The notes: generated by a model not told the origin, from the sequence alone. A stretch of DNA of 64,000 bases from an uncultured Lachnospiraceae bacterium (GCA_902779305.1 CACZBD010000007.1:24760-88759); one strand, 5' to 3'; positions 14,968-22,848 are shown, counted from the stretch's first letter. Numbers and translations: made by a program.

Positions 14968-17604
14968 ATGGAACAGTATATCGTCACGGGCATGAGTTGC
15001 GCGGCCTGTCAGGCAAGAGTAGAAAAAGCGGTGGAAAAGGTGCCGGGAGTCACCTCGGTGTCGGTCAGTCTGCTGACCAATTCCATGGGCGTAGAGGGAA
15101 ATGCGGATGCGCAGGCGGTGATCAAAGCCGTTGAAGACGCAGGGTACGGCGCCGGATTGAAAGCGGATCCCGGGAAGCAGAAGAACTTTTCGCACAGCGC
15201 AGAAGAAGAGGCTTTGCGGGATAAAGAGACGCCGAAACTGAGACGCCGTCTGATCCTTTCCGTGATTTTCCTGCTCGTTCTGATGTATCTGACCATGGGG
15301 CACCATATGCTCGGGCTGCCTTTGCCGGGCGTACTGATGCACAATCATCTGGGCCTGACTCTGACGCAGATGTTGCTTGCCCTGATCGTGATGATCATCA
15401 ATAACAGATTCTTTGTAAACGGGTTCAATTCCCTGCTCCACGGCGCGCCGAACATGGACACGCTGGTGGCGCTGGGGTCTTCTGTTTCTTTCGGGTGGAG
15501 TCTCTATGTGTTCTACCTCATGTCCGTACAGATCACCCGCGGCGTTTCCAATATGGATCTGATGGACTTATATCAAAATCAGCTCTATTTTGAATCAGCG
15601 GCCATGATCCCTGCGCTGATCACGGTCGGAAAGATGCTCGAAGCGATGTCCAAGGGAAAAACAACGGATGCCTTAAAGAGCCTGTTGCAGCTGGCGCCGA
15701 AGAAGGCAAGACTTGTCCGGAACGGCGCGGAAGAGGAAGTGGATATCGAAGAAGTGGTACCGGGAGACATTTTTACGGTGCGCCCCGGAGAAGCGATCCC
15801 CGTGGACGGGATCGTTCTTGAAGGTGAGAGTGCGGTTGATGAATCGGCGCTCACGGGGGAATCCATTCCCGTAGATAAGGCAAAGGACGATAAAGTCAGC
15901 GCGGCGACGATCAACCGGTCCGGTTTCTTAAGCTGCAGGGCGACAAGGGTCGGGGAAGACACCACGCTGTCGCAGATCATCCGCATGGTCAGTGACGCGG
16001 CCGCGACAAAGGCCAAGATCGCCAGGATCGCTGACAGGGTGTCCTATGTGTTTGTGCCCACCGTGATCGGGATCGCGCTGCTTGTGCTGATCGGATGGCT
16101 GATCGCGGGAGCAAACTTGGCATCGGCACTGGAACGCGCGATCTGTGTGCTTGTGATCTCATGCCCCTGCGCGCTCGGACTGGCAACACCTGTTGCGATC
16201 ATGGTGGCAAACGGGCTTGGAGCAAGAAACGGGATCCTGTTCAAGACGAGCGAAACACTTGAAGAAGCCGGAAAGATGCAGGTCGTGGTCCTTGACAAGA
16301 CGGGCACGATCACTTCCGGACAGCCTGTTGTCACGGATGTCATCCCTGCGGACGGGATCGCGGAAGACATGCTTCTTGAAACCGCCTGTTCTTTGGAAGT
16401 AAAGAGCGAGCATCCGCTGGCAAAGGCGGTCGTTGCATATTGCGGGGACAAAGGAATGACCGGTACCGGATTGTCTTCGTTTAAAGCACTCCCCGGGAAC
16501 GGACTTACGGGAAAAGCAGACGGAAATACGTTCTACGGCGGGAACGCATCCTATATATCAGGTGTTGCCGAGATCCCGGAAGGCCTGCGCAAGCAGGCTG
16601 CGGCCTTATCGGAACAGGGCAAGACGCCGCTCTATTTTGCAAGGGATGACAGGCTGCTTGGCATCATCGCGGTAGCGGATACGCTGAAAGAAGATTCGAT
16701 GGAGGGCATCCGGCAGCTGAAAGATCTCGGGCTTCGCGTTGTGATGCTGACAGGAGACAACGCTAGGACCGCGGCTTATATCGGAAAGAAAGCAGGGGTG
16801 GATTCCTGGATCGCGGATGTGCTTCCGGACGGTAAGGAAGCGGTGATAAGGACTCTGCAGGAAAAGTGGAAAGTCGTCATGGTCGGTGACGGGATCAATG
16901 ATGCGCCGGCGCTAACAAGGGCGGATATCGGGATCGCCATCGGCGCAGGAACGGATGTTGCCGTTGACAGCGCGGATATCGTGCTGATGAACAATTCGAT
17001 CGCGGATGTGGCAGCCGCCGTGCGTTTAAGCAGGCAGACCCTTTTGAACATCAAGGAGAACCTGTTCTGGGCGTTTTTCTATAACGTGATCTGCATTCCG
17101 CTTGCGGCAGGACTTTTCGTGTGGAAGATGAATCCGATGATCGGCGCAGCGGCCATGAGCCTTTCGAGTTTTACGGTCTGCATGAACGCGCTTCGTCTGA
17201 ACCTGTTCCGTATCCGGGATAAAAGTCACGACAGGCCGCTTCGAAACAGGGTGCCGGAAACGGAAGAGCTGTTTTCGGGGTCTGTTTCTGACACAAAGGA
17301 AGACAAAAATGAGAAATGCTGTATAATAGAAAAGGAAAAGACTGGACCGGTACTGACACAAGCAGACCGGGCAGGTACAGAAAGGATGGATAAGATGGAG
17401 ACAACGGTAAAAGTGGACGGCATGATGTGCGCGCACTGTGAGGCAAATGTAAAGAAGGCTTTGGAAGAACTGCCGTTTGTGGAAACGGCGGCTGCGGACC
17501 ATGAGGCCGGTGAGGTAAAACTGACGCTGTGCGGTGAAATGGATGAGAACGCCGTGCAGAATGTGATCACGGAAAAGGGATACACCTATCAGGGATTGAA
17601 ATAG
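14968..17604 (+). CDS. copA: Copper-exporting P1B-type ATPase with C-terminal CopZ-like domain
   Basis: An 878-residue cytoplasmic-membrane pump that exports Cu(I) at the cost of ATP. An N-terminal heavy-metal-associated domain carries MSCAAC (Cys11, Cys14). Eight membrane segments follow, with the CPC ion motif at about 398-400. The phosphorylation site DKTGT is at about 441, SEHPLAKA near 480 and GDGINDAP near 639. After the usual end near residue 755 comes a polar linker of about 55 residues. A second metal-binding domain with MMCAHC (Cys about 820 and 823) matches the copper chaperone CopZ in length and sequence. The linker reads like translated intergenic DNA, and an internal ribosome-binding site could also yield free CopZ. 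Specificity for copper follows from CPC and MSCAAC. Confidence 0.93.
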   Translation: MEQYIVTGMSCAACQARVEKAVEKVPGVTSVSVSLLTNSMGVEGNADAQAVIKAVEDAGYGAGLKADPGKQKNFSHSAEEEALRDKETPKLRRRLILSVIFLLVLMYLTMGHHMLGLPLPGVLMHNHLGLTLTQMLLALIVMIINNRFFVNGFNSLLHGAPNMDTLVALGSSVSFGWSLYVFYLMSVQITRGVSNMDLMDLYQNQLYFESAAMIPALITVGKMLEAMSKGKTTDALKSLLQLAPKKARLVRNGAEEEVDIEEVVPGDIFTVRPGEAIPVDGIVLEGESAVDESALTGESIPVDKAKDDKVSAATINRSGFLSCRATRVGEDTTLSQIIRMVSDAAATKAKIARIADRVSYVFVPTVIGIALLVLIGWLIAGANLASALERAICVLVISCPCALGLATPVAIMVANGLGARNGILFKTSETLEEAGKMQVVVLDKTGTITSGQPVVTDVIPADGIAEDMLLETACSLEVKSEHPLAKAVVAYCGDKGMTGTGLSSFKALPGNGLTGKADGNTFYGGNASYISGVAEIPEGLRKQAAALSEQGKTPLYFARDDRLLGIIAVADTLKEDSMEGIRQLKDLGLRVVMLTGDNARTAAYIGKKAGVDSWIADVLPDGKEAVIRTLQEKWKVVMVGDGINDAPALTRADIGIAIGAGTDVAVDSADIVLMNNSIADVAAAVRLSRQTLLNIKENLFWAFFYNVICIPLAAGLFVWKMNPMIGAAAMSLSSFTVCMNALRLNLFRIRDKSHDRPLRNRVPETEELFSGSVSDTKEDKNEKCCIIEKEKTGPVLTQADRAGTERMDKMETTVKVDGMMCAHCEANVKKALEELPFVETAAADHEAGEVKLTLCGEMDENAVQNVITEKGYTYQGLK
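17395..17604 (+). CDS. copZ: Possible nested copper chaperone, read from an internal start in copA
   Basis: Same frame as copA. An AAAGGA at 17381-17386 lies eight bases before ATG 17395. Starting there gives a 69-residue protein, the size of free CopZ, with the MxCxxC copper motif near residue 10. It would hand Cu(I) to the pump. Whether it is made separately cannot be told from sequence; the in-frame fusion is certain. Confidence 0.35.
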   Translation: METTVKVDGMMCAHCEANVKKALEELPFVETAAADHEAGEVKLTLCGEMDENAVQNVITEKGYTYQGLK

Positions 17605-17626
17605 GCGTTTGCGGGGAGGAAACAGG

Positions 17627-19081
17627 ATGAAGAGGACAATGACGGTGATCATGGCAGTGCTGCTGTGTGCGTCCATGAGCGGCTGCGGGATCATTCCCGG
17701 ATTTCTGAAAAAAGAGAAAGAACCTGAGATTGAAGAGCACATAGAGGAAACGCAGGAGAGCGCGGAGCCGGAACAGGATGAAGCGGCACCGGCGTCTGCT
17801 CCTGAAGAAGCGGAAACCTCCGGTTCCGGTGAGATCGCACACAGCGAACTGATCGGGAACTGGCAGATGGTCTGCGAGACGGACTATTCCGGGAAACCGG
17901 GAGCGCCGCTTGATGAAGTGGATTCGTATTTCTATATGGCGGATGAGATGGGAAGTATGGATCTCTACATTTATGAAGATGACGGCGCGCTGTATGCGGA
18001 CTTTGAAAAGGCCATTTACGAATCCAGCACGTCCGGCTATCACCTCCCGCTCGAGATCGTTTCACAACCGCTGTACGAAAAGAGCAGCAATCAGGAATGG
18101 TCTGCGAATGTCATGAACCCGCGGACAAAAGAGAAACTGTTCTCTCTGACACTGGAAGGGGACGACAAACTCGTCAAATTTGAAAACGACGTGTATGAAG
18201 AAGCCGAGGATCCCTGGTTCTATGCTACGGCTGCGACCCTGCTCCGGGAAGGTTCGCCGGAAATGGAACAGAAGGAAGAGCTCCGCTATAACGAAACGAT
18301 CACGGTCAGCGATGCGGATGAATTGCTCAGAGCCATCGACAGCGGAAAGAAGATCATTCTCAAAGAAGGAGAATATGACTTAAGCAAAGCCAACAAAAAG
18401 ATCAAGAATCCGAATGTGATCATCAATGATGCCTGGAACAGCGACAGTCAGATCGTAGCAAATGTCAGGATCAAAGAGGTGGATAATCTCTGCCTGATGG
18501 CTGAAGAAGGCAAAAAGGTTGAGATCTGCATTTCGAATCCCTACGATCCGGTGCTGGCTTTCGAAGGCTGCAGATATCTGACCATTGAGGGCATTACGGC
18601 AGGTCATCATGTGGAACCCGGCACCTGCGGCGGAAGTGTTCTGCAGTTCCGCCAAAGCAACAAGATCAATCTGAAGGACTGCAGTTTATACGGATGCGGT
18701 ACTTACGGGATCGAGGCCACGGATTGCTCGGATCTGTTTGTTGAAGACAGTGAGATCTACGAGTGCACATACGGGATCGTGGATCTTTACAGTGTTTACA
18801 ACGCGAACTTTACCAACTGCGAGATGTACAAGAACAAAGACATGGATATGATCTCGCTTTCCCAGTGCACGACGATTACATTCACGGATTGTGCCTTCAA
18901 GGATAATCTGGTGGATACAACACAGTTTTCCACGGTCAATTTCGTAAGAGCAAGCGAATGCTACAGCGTGGCATTCCACAAGTGTGAGTTTACGGACAAC
19001 ACTTACGGGAAATTTAACGAAGGAGATGTGGAGATCGACAACTGCTCTTTCAAGGATAAGATCGTGGACAGCAAGGACTGA
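17627..19081 (+). CDS. Lipoprotein with a right-handed beta-helix domain
   Basis: A 484-residue predicted lipoprotein. The start at 17627 gives a basic n-region (MKRTMT), a hydrophobic core and the lipobox SMSGC, with Cys20 as lipidation site; GGGGAGG precedes it. Acidic and proline-rich sequence (about 30-65) is a spacer from the membrane. Residues 65-205 form a small beta-rich domain. Residues 220-484 show repeated short strands with N-C-x-(F/L) ladders, the pattern of pectate-lyase-like beta-helices. No catalytic pectin lyase residues could be assigned. It lies 22 bases after copA, so it may be co-transcribed, but nothing in it suggests metal binding. Extracellular, substrate unknown. Confidence 0.65.
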   Translation: MKRTMTVIMAVLLCASMSGCGIIPGFLKKEKEPEIEEHIEETQESAEPEQDEAAPASAPEEAETSGSGEIAHSELIGNWQMVCETDYSGKPGAPLDEVDSYFYMADEMGSMDLYIYEDDGALYADFEKAIYESSTSGYHLPLEIVSQPLYEKSSNQEWSANVMNPRTKEKLFSLTLEGDDKLVKFENDVYEEAEDPWFYATAATLLREGSPEMEQKEELRYNETITVSDADELLRAIDSGKKIILKEGEYDLSKANKKIKNPNVIINDAWNSDSQIVANVRIKEVDNLCLMAEEGKKVEICISNPYDPVLAFEGCRYLTIEGITAGHHVEPGTCGGSVLQFRQSNKINLKDCSLYGCGTYGIEATDCSDLFVEDSEIYECTYGIVDLYSVYNANFTNCEMYKNKDMDMISLSQCTTITFTDCAFKDNLVDTTQFSTVNFVRASECYSVAFHKCEFTDNTYGKFNEGDVEIDNCSFKDKIVDSKD

Positions 19082-19143
19082 GCCACTTAAAGCCCTTTTG
19101 AGAGCGCCGGACCGAATGGCTATTGTCATGATGCCGGACGATT

Positions 19144-19179
19144 AAATGTCAAGATATAAAAATCAATAACTTGACATTT
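19144..19179. repeat. 10-bp perfect inverted repeat upstream of the HTH-GlmM gene
   Basis: AAATGTCAAG (19144-19153) and CTTGACATTT (19170-19179) are exact inverted copies 16 bases apart. The CTTGACA half recurs at 19204-19210, where it forms a -35 box. Such spaced half-sites suggest a repressor or activator operator. Confidence 0.5.
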
Positions 19180-19204
19180 GTGCGAACATAACATGACATA
19201 CAAC

Positions 19205-19257
19205 TTGACAAATGACAGAAAATGCGGTACAAATGAAACTGTAGTTTGTACCGCATT
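19205..19257 (+). promoter_or_regulatory. Promoter overlapped by a 13-bp perfect palindrome
   Basis: TTGACA (19205-19210), 17 bases, TACAAA (19228-19233). The arms 19221-19233 and 19245-19257 are perfect inverted repeats with an 11-base loop, followed by a T run. If transcription starts near 19240 the hairpin cannot form in RNA and the palindrome would act as an operator. If it starts further upstream, the hairpin plus T run would be an intrinsic terminator just before the gene. Confidence 0.5.
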
Positions 19258-19284
19258 TTTTATTATGGAAAAGGAGGCAGCAAC

Positions 19285-20847
19285 ATGAAATATATGGATG
19301 TTCATGAAGCAGCCGCAAAATGGGACATGAACGAGAGGCGCATCACGATGCTCTGTCGGGATGGCAAGATCGGCAATGTCAAAAAAGAAGGCAAACTGTG
19401 GCTGATCCCCGCCGATACGGAAAAGCCCTTTGACGGAAGGACGAAAGAGGCGAGAGGACAGACACGGCAAACTGCAAAGAAGGAGAAAAAAGCCATGGGC
19501 AAATATTTCGGAACAGACGGATTTCGCGGAAAAGCGGGTGAAGTATTGACGGCGGAGCATGCTTTTAAGATCGGCAGATTCCTGGGATGGTATTACGGTA
19601 AGGACCGTCCGGCCAGGATCGTGATCGGGAAGGACACGCGCCGCTCTTCTTATATGTATGAGAATGCGCTTTCCGCAGGCATCACTTCTTCGGGCGGGGA
19701 TTCCTACCTGCTGCATGTGACGACTACGCCGTGTGTGAGCTACATCACAAGGACGGAAGGCTTTGACTGCGGGATCATGATCTCGGCCAGCCACAATCCG
19801 TTCTTTGACAACGGGATCAAACTGATGAACAACGAAGGCGAGAAGATGGAAGACGAGGTGCAGGATCTCGTCGAGCAGTTCATTGACGGTGAGATCGATG
19901 ATGTCAAATGGGCTACGGATGACAAGATCGGGCGCACGATCGATTTTTATTCGGGCAGAAACCGTTACATCGGCTATCTGACGAGTATCGCGCCGGTTTC
20001 GTTTGAAAACTGCAAGGTCGCGCTGGACTGTGCCAACGGCAGTTCCTGGATGATCGGCCGCGCCGTGTTCGACGCTTTGGGCGCCAAGAACTACGTGATG
20101 AACAACACACCGGACGGCGTGAACATCAACCTCAATGCAGGATCCACACACATCGAAGGCCTCCAGAAATATGTGCGTGAAAATAAAGTGGATGTCGGCT
20201 TTGCTTTTGACGGCGACGCGGACCGCTGTCTTGCCGTAGACGAGTACGGCGATGTGGTCAACGGCGACATGATCATGTATATCTGCGCCAAATATCTGAA
20301 ATCCAAAGGGATGCTGCCGACCAATACGGTTGTGACGACCATCATGTCCAACTTCGGACTTTACAAGGCATTTGACAATATCGGGATCGATTACGAGAAG
20401 ACCAAAGTCGGTGACCGCTACGTCTACGAGAATATGAAAGAAAACAACCATATGCTCGGCGGAGAGCAGTCCGGTCACGTGATCTTCAGAAAATATGCGC
20501 ATACAGGGGACGGTCTTGTGACCGCGATCATGCTGATGACCGTTCTAGCGGAAACCCATCTTCCTCTGTCAGTGCTTGCATCGGAAGTAAAGATGTATCC
20601 GCAGGTGCTCAAGAACGTGGAAGTGGATGATAAGGAAAAGACGCTGGAGGATCCGGCTGTTAAGAAAGCGGTGGAGAATACCACGGCATATCTTGGCAAT
20701 GACGGGCGCGTGCTGCTCCGTGCTTCGGGCACGGAACCGGTGCTGCGCGTGATGTCGGAAGCAGGTACTTACAAGGACTGTGAGAAGTGTGTGGATGAGA
20801 TCATCGATGCCATGAAGGCGTCGGGACATCTGCAGAAGATCAGGTAA
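19285..20847 (+). CDS. glmM: HTH-domain / phosphoglucosamine mutase fusion
   Basis: From ATG 19285 (AAGGAGG eight bases upstream) the product has 520 residues. Residues 1-55 are a small helix-turn-helix of the excisionase/MerR type (MDVHEAAAKW, then CRDGKIGNVKKEGKLW-IP). A basic linker follows. From residue 71 it is a complete GlmM, which turns glucosamine-6-phosphate into glucosamine-1-phosphate for cell-wall precursors. Its parts are start MGKYFGTDGFRG, phosphoserine loop ISASHNPF-DNG, metal loop DGDADR, sugar loop GGEQSGH and a phosphate-binding RASGTEP end. A second start, ATG 19495 with AAGGAG nine bases before it, would give a standard 450-residue GlmM. Both forms may be made. It lies upstream of an acetyltransferase and nagB. 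The mutase call is sure; a regulatory role of the HTH is inference. Confidence 0.88.
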   Translation: MKYMDVHEAAAKWDMNERRITMLCRDGKIGNVKKEGKLWLIPADTEKPFDGRTKEARGQTRQTAKKEKKAMGKYFGTDGFRGKAGEVLTAEHAFKIGRFLGWYYGKDRPARIVIGKDTRRSSYMYENALSAGITSSGGDSYLLHVTTTPCVSYITRTEGFDCGIMISASHNPFFDNGIKLMNNEGEKMEDEVQDLVEQFIDGEIDDVKWATDDKIGRTIDFYSGRNRYIGYLTSIAPVSFENCKVALDCANGSSWMIGRAVFDALGAKNYVMNNTPDGVNINLNAGSTHIEGLQKYVRENKVDVGFAFDGDADRCLAVDEYGDVVNGDMIMYICAKYLKSKGMLPTNTVVTTIMSNFGLYKAFDNIGIDYEKTKVGDRYVYENMKENNHMLGGEQSGHVIFRKYAHTGDGLVTAIMLMTVLAETHLPLSVLASEVKMYPQVLKNVEVDDKEKTLEDPAVKKAVENTTAYLGNDGRVLLRASGTEPVLRVMSEAGTYKDCEKCVDEIIDAMKASGHLQKIR

Positions 20848-20856
20848 GCAGCAGTA

Positions 20857-20926
20857 CGAAATCCGCCAAACGACATTTTCTCACTCGCTATTCTACGCTC
20901 GTTCGAAAAGTGTTTGCCGGATTTCG
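20857..20926. repeat. Long imperfect hairpin, first of a tandem pair
   Basis: The arms (about 20857-20880 and 20905-20926) pair over roughly 20 bases with a few mismatches. The loop contains CACTCGC and ACGCTCGTTCG. There is no T run, so it is not an obvious terminator. Nothing else is seen in this intergenic stretch. Confidence 0.55.
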
Positions 20927-20945
20927 GAGCTTGTATCTGAAGAAT

Positions 20946-21014
20946 GGAAATTGACAAAACACATTCTGAGCGAGCGTTCCAAGCGAACGAAGAAATGTGG
21001 TTTTGGCAATTTCC
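20946..21014. repeat. Long imperfect hairpin, second of a tandem pair
   Basis: The arms GGAAATTG-CAAAAC-ACATT and their near-perfect complement (20946-20965 and 20994-21014) enclose a loop with GAGCGAGCG and GCGAACGAAG. The loop is partly complementary to the loop of the preceding hairpin. It ends 31 bases before the next start codon. Confidence 0.55.
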
Positions 21015-21044
21015 AACATTTAAGAAAATCAGGAGGAACGGAGT

Positions 21045-21716
21045 ATGAACTGCAAAGTAACGGATTTGTATGATCTGTCGCATTCGCTCGCCGGAGAGTA
21101 TCTCAAGGGATTTACCTATCCCTGGGAAGCGCTTGCGGGGATCAAGGACCTGATCTTAGAGATCGGGAAGACGCTTTCTTCAGAGGAATATGATCATCCC
21201 GAAGAGGACGTCTGGATCGCAAAGGATGCAATTCGCTATCCGAATAACTATATCGGCGGCCCGACCATTATCGGTCACGAGACGGAGGTCAGGCCCGGCG
21301 CGTTTATCAGAGGGTCGGCGCTTGTCGGGGACCATTGCGTTGTCGGAAATTCCACGGAGCTGAAGAACGTGATCTTATTTGACAATGTGCAGGTACCGCA
21401 TTACAACTATGTCGGAGATTCCATTCTGGGATACAAGGCTCACATGGGCGCCGGTTCCATTACCAGTAACGTCAAGGCTGACAAAAAGCTTGTCGTGATC
21501 AAGAACGAAGGCGAGCTGCTGGAAACCGGGCGTAAAAAAGTCGGCGCAATGCTTGGCGACAGGGCCGAGATCGGCTGCAACAGCGTGCTGAATCCCGGGA
21601 CGGTCATCGGCAGGGACAGCAATGTTTACCCGGTTTCCTGTGTGCGCGGTGTCGTTCCGGCAAACAGTATCTACAAGGAATCCAAAAAGATCGTGATCAA
21701 AGAGGACAGGGACTGA
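21045..21716 (+). CDS. GlmU-type left-handed beta-helix acetyltransferase
   Basis: A 223-residue protein. Residues about 50-210 are built of hexapeptide turns (IGGPTI-IGHETE-VRPGAF). The stretch PHYNYVGDSILG...MGAGSITSN aligns with the GlmU acetyltransferase active site (NHLTYLGD...IGAGTITCN in E. coli, from memory), so His119 would be the catalytic base. The N-terminal pyrophosphorylase domain of GlmU is absent. With GlmM upstream, the likely job is acetylating glucosamine-1-phosphate or a related sugar phosphate with acetyl-CoA. Other acceptors are possible. An AGGAGG precedes the ATG at nine bases, and the gene lies 197 bases after glmM behind two long hairpins. Fold sure; substrate inferred. 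Confidence 0.75.
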   Translation: MNCKVTDLYDLSHSLAGEYLKGFTYPWEALAGIKDLILEIGKTLSSEEYDHPEEDVWIAKDAIRYPNNYIGGPTIIGHETEVRPGAFIRGSALVGDHCVVGNSTELKNVILFDNVQVPHYNYVGDSILGYKAHMGAGSITSNVKADKKLVVIKNEGELLETGRKKVGAMLGDRAEIGCNSVLNPGTVIGRDSNVYPVSCVRGVVPANSIYKESKKIVIKEDRD

Positions 21717-21787
21717 ACGGAATCCGGTAACAGCGAATAACCAATTAGCGAACATATTATTTTTTTAAAAGAAGAGGAGAACATATC

Positions 21788-22519
21788 ATGAAGGTGATCG
21801 TAGTTGATTCTTATGAAGAAGGCGCTAAGAAAGCGGCAGACGTGATCGAAAAACTGGTACGGGAAAATCCCGCATGCACACTCGGTCTCGCAACAGGTTC
21901 AAGCCCGGTGGGAATGTATAAAGAACTCGCAAGGAGATGTAAGGAGGAAGCTCTTGATTTTTCCAGAGTGCATTCCGTAAATCTGGACGAGTATGTTGGC
22001 CTGGAGCCGACACATCCGCAGAGCTACCGCTACTTTATGGATGACAATCTGTTTAACCACATCAACATCGACAAGGCCAACACTTATGTTGCAAAGGGCG
22101 TCGGTGATGTGGAAGCGAACCTGAAGGAGTTCAATGAGATCCTGGACAGAACGGACATCGATCTGCAGGTTTTGGGCGTAGGTCCGGACGGACATCTCGG
22201 TTTCAACGAGCCTGGTGCCGTGCTTTATGAGAAAGCGCACAAGGAAACGCTTGAGGATTCCACCATTGATGCAAACACGAGATTTTTCGCCAACCGTGAT
22301 GAGGTTCCCCGTTATGCCGTTACGATGGGCATGGGCAGCATCATGAAGGCCAAAACGCTGTTAATGATCATCAACGGGAACAAACAGGAAGCGGCAAGAA
22401 GGCTTCTGATGGAAGACACCATCGATCCGCAGTGCCCGGCAACATTCATGCGTCTGCACAGGGATGCGATCGTAGTGATCGAGAAGAAACTGGCTGACGA
22501 GATCGGCTACAAGGGCTAA
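21788..22519 (+). CDS. nagB: Glucosamine-6-phosphate deaminase
   Basis: A 243-residue cytoplasmic enzyme that converts glucosamine-6-phosphate to fructose-6-phosphate and ammonia. LGLATGSSP (about 37-45) binds the phosphate. NLDEYVGL (about 65-72) carries the catalytic Asp. GPDGHLGFNEPG (about 137-148) has the active-site Asp and His. Length is usual for the Firmicutes form, without the long allosteric C-terminus of E. coli NagB. GAAGAGGAG lies ten bases before the ATG. In context it removes the same substrate that GlmM uses, so this block is a branch point of amino-sugar use. The bidirectional hairpin at 22557-22600 ends the unit. Confidence 0.95.
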   Translation: MKVIVVDSYEEGAKKAADVIEKLVRENPACTLGLATGSSPVGMYKELARRCKEEALDFSRVHSVNLDEYVGLEPTHPQSYRYFMDDNLFNHINIDKANTYVAKGVGDVEANLKEFNEILDRTDIDLQVLGVGPDGHLGFNEPGAVLYEKAHKETLEDSTIDANTRFFANRDEVPRYAVTMGMGSIMKAKTLLMIINGNKQEAARRLLMEDTIDPQCPATFMRLHRDAIVVIEKKLADEIGYKG

Positions 22520-22545
22520 ACACCATAAACTATATTCAATATATC

Positions 22546-22653
22546 TAAAAAGACGCAAAAAGTAGTGTCCCCGGACCAACAATCTGGTACACTACTTTTT
22601 GTTGTATCACTTTGTCGGCGGCGAGGCTGTATCTCGCGTTCGACTCTCTTGTT
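22546..22653 (-). ncRNA. Candidate small RNA between nagB and the dgt operon
   Basis: A minus-strand promoter (22660-22688) is followed by about 108 bases with no credible gene. These end in a perfect 12-base-pair stem (22589-22600 with 22557-22568) and a T-rich tail. The 5' part can form a small hairpin (GCGAG...CTCGC near 22621-22637). The layout is that of a free-standing small RNA. No known family was recognised. Expression is unproven. Confidence 0.4.
22557..22600. terminator. Bidirectional terminator after nagB
   Basis: AAAAAGTAGTGT (22557-22568) and ACACTACTTTTT (22589-22600) are perfect complements. The stem carries T runs on both strands, so it can end nagB from the left and a minus-strand transcript from the right. 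Confidence 0.8.
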
Positions 22654-22659
22654 GAAATA

Positions 22660-22688
22660 ATTATACACCGTGAGTTATTTAATTGCAA
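22660..22688 (-). promoter_or_regulatory. Minus-strand promoter for the candidate small RNA
   Basis: On the minus strand: TTGCAA (22683-22688), an exact 17-base spacer and TATAAT (22660-22665). It faces nagB and drives no protein gene. It is the best -10/-35 pair in the 329-base gap 22520-22848. Confidence 0.55.
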
Positions 22689-22751
22689 ATATATTCTGAT
22701 TTTTCCCCTTGTTTAGAAGCGATGGTTATATAGAAAAAATTCCTCGATCAG

Positions 22752-22821
22752 AAAAAGGAATTCCCGTGGCGATACCGAATAGTAATAGTGTAGGGGTATC
22801 CGCTGCGGGAATCCTTTTTTT
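22752..22821 (+). terminator. Terminator-like leader hairpin before dgt-dnaG-rpoD
   Basis: An imperfect stem of about 20 pairs (22752-22776 with 22795-22818), closed by a GATACC/GGTATC core and followed by seven T. It lies only about 28 bases before the dgt ATG. It may insulate the operon or act as an attenuator: AATTCC (22738-22743) can pair with GGAATT (22757-22762) and so compete with the left arm. Confidence 0.6.
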
Positions 22822-22848
22822 GTGCGGACACCCGAAAGAAGGTTTGCA

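Noticed and set aside
17301..17340. Independent promoter for the CopZ-like domain
   Set aside because: TATAAT at 17322-17327 is present, but the -35 position reads GAAGAC and there is no extended -10, so only the internal ribosome-binding site is kept as evidence.
19126..20502. Minus-strand open frame (458 codons) opposite glmM
   Set aside because: No family motifs and no ribosome-binding site; it mirrors the codon pattern of the fully conserved GlmM.
21717..21787. Riboswitch (glmS-type) before nagB
   Set aside because: Only 71 bases with no conserved ribozyme core; the ATG has an ordinary ribosome-binding site.
22603..22640. tRNA-like or known riboswitch structure near GCGAGGCTGTATCTCGC
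   Set aside because: Only a small hairpin without a cloverleaf; treated as part of the candidate small RNA.
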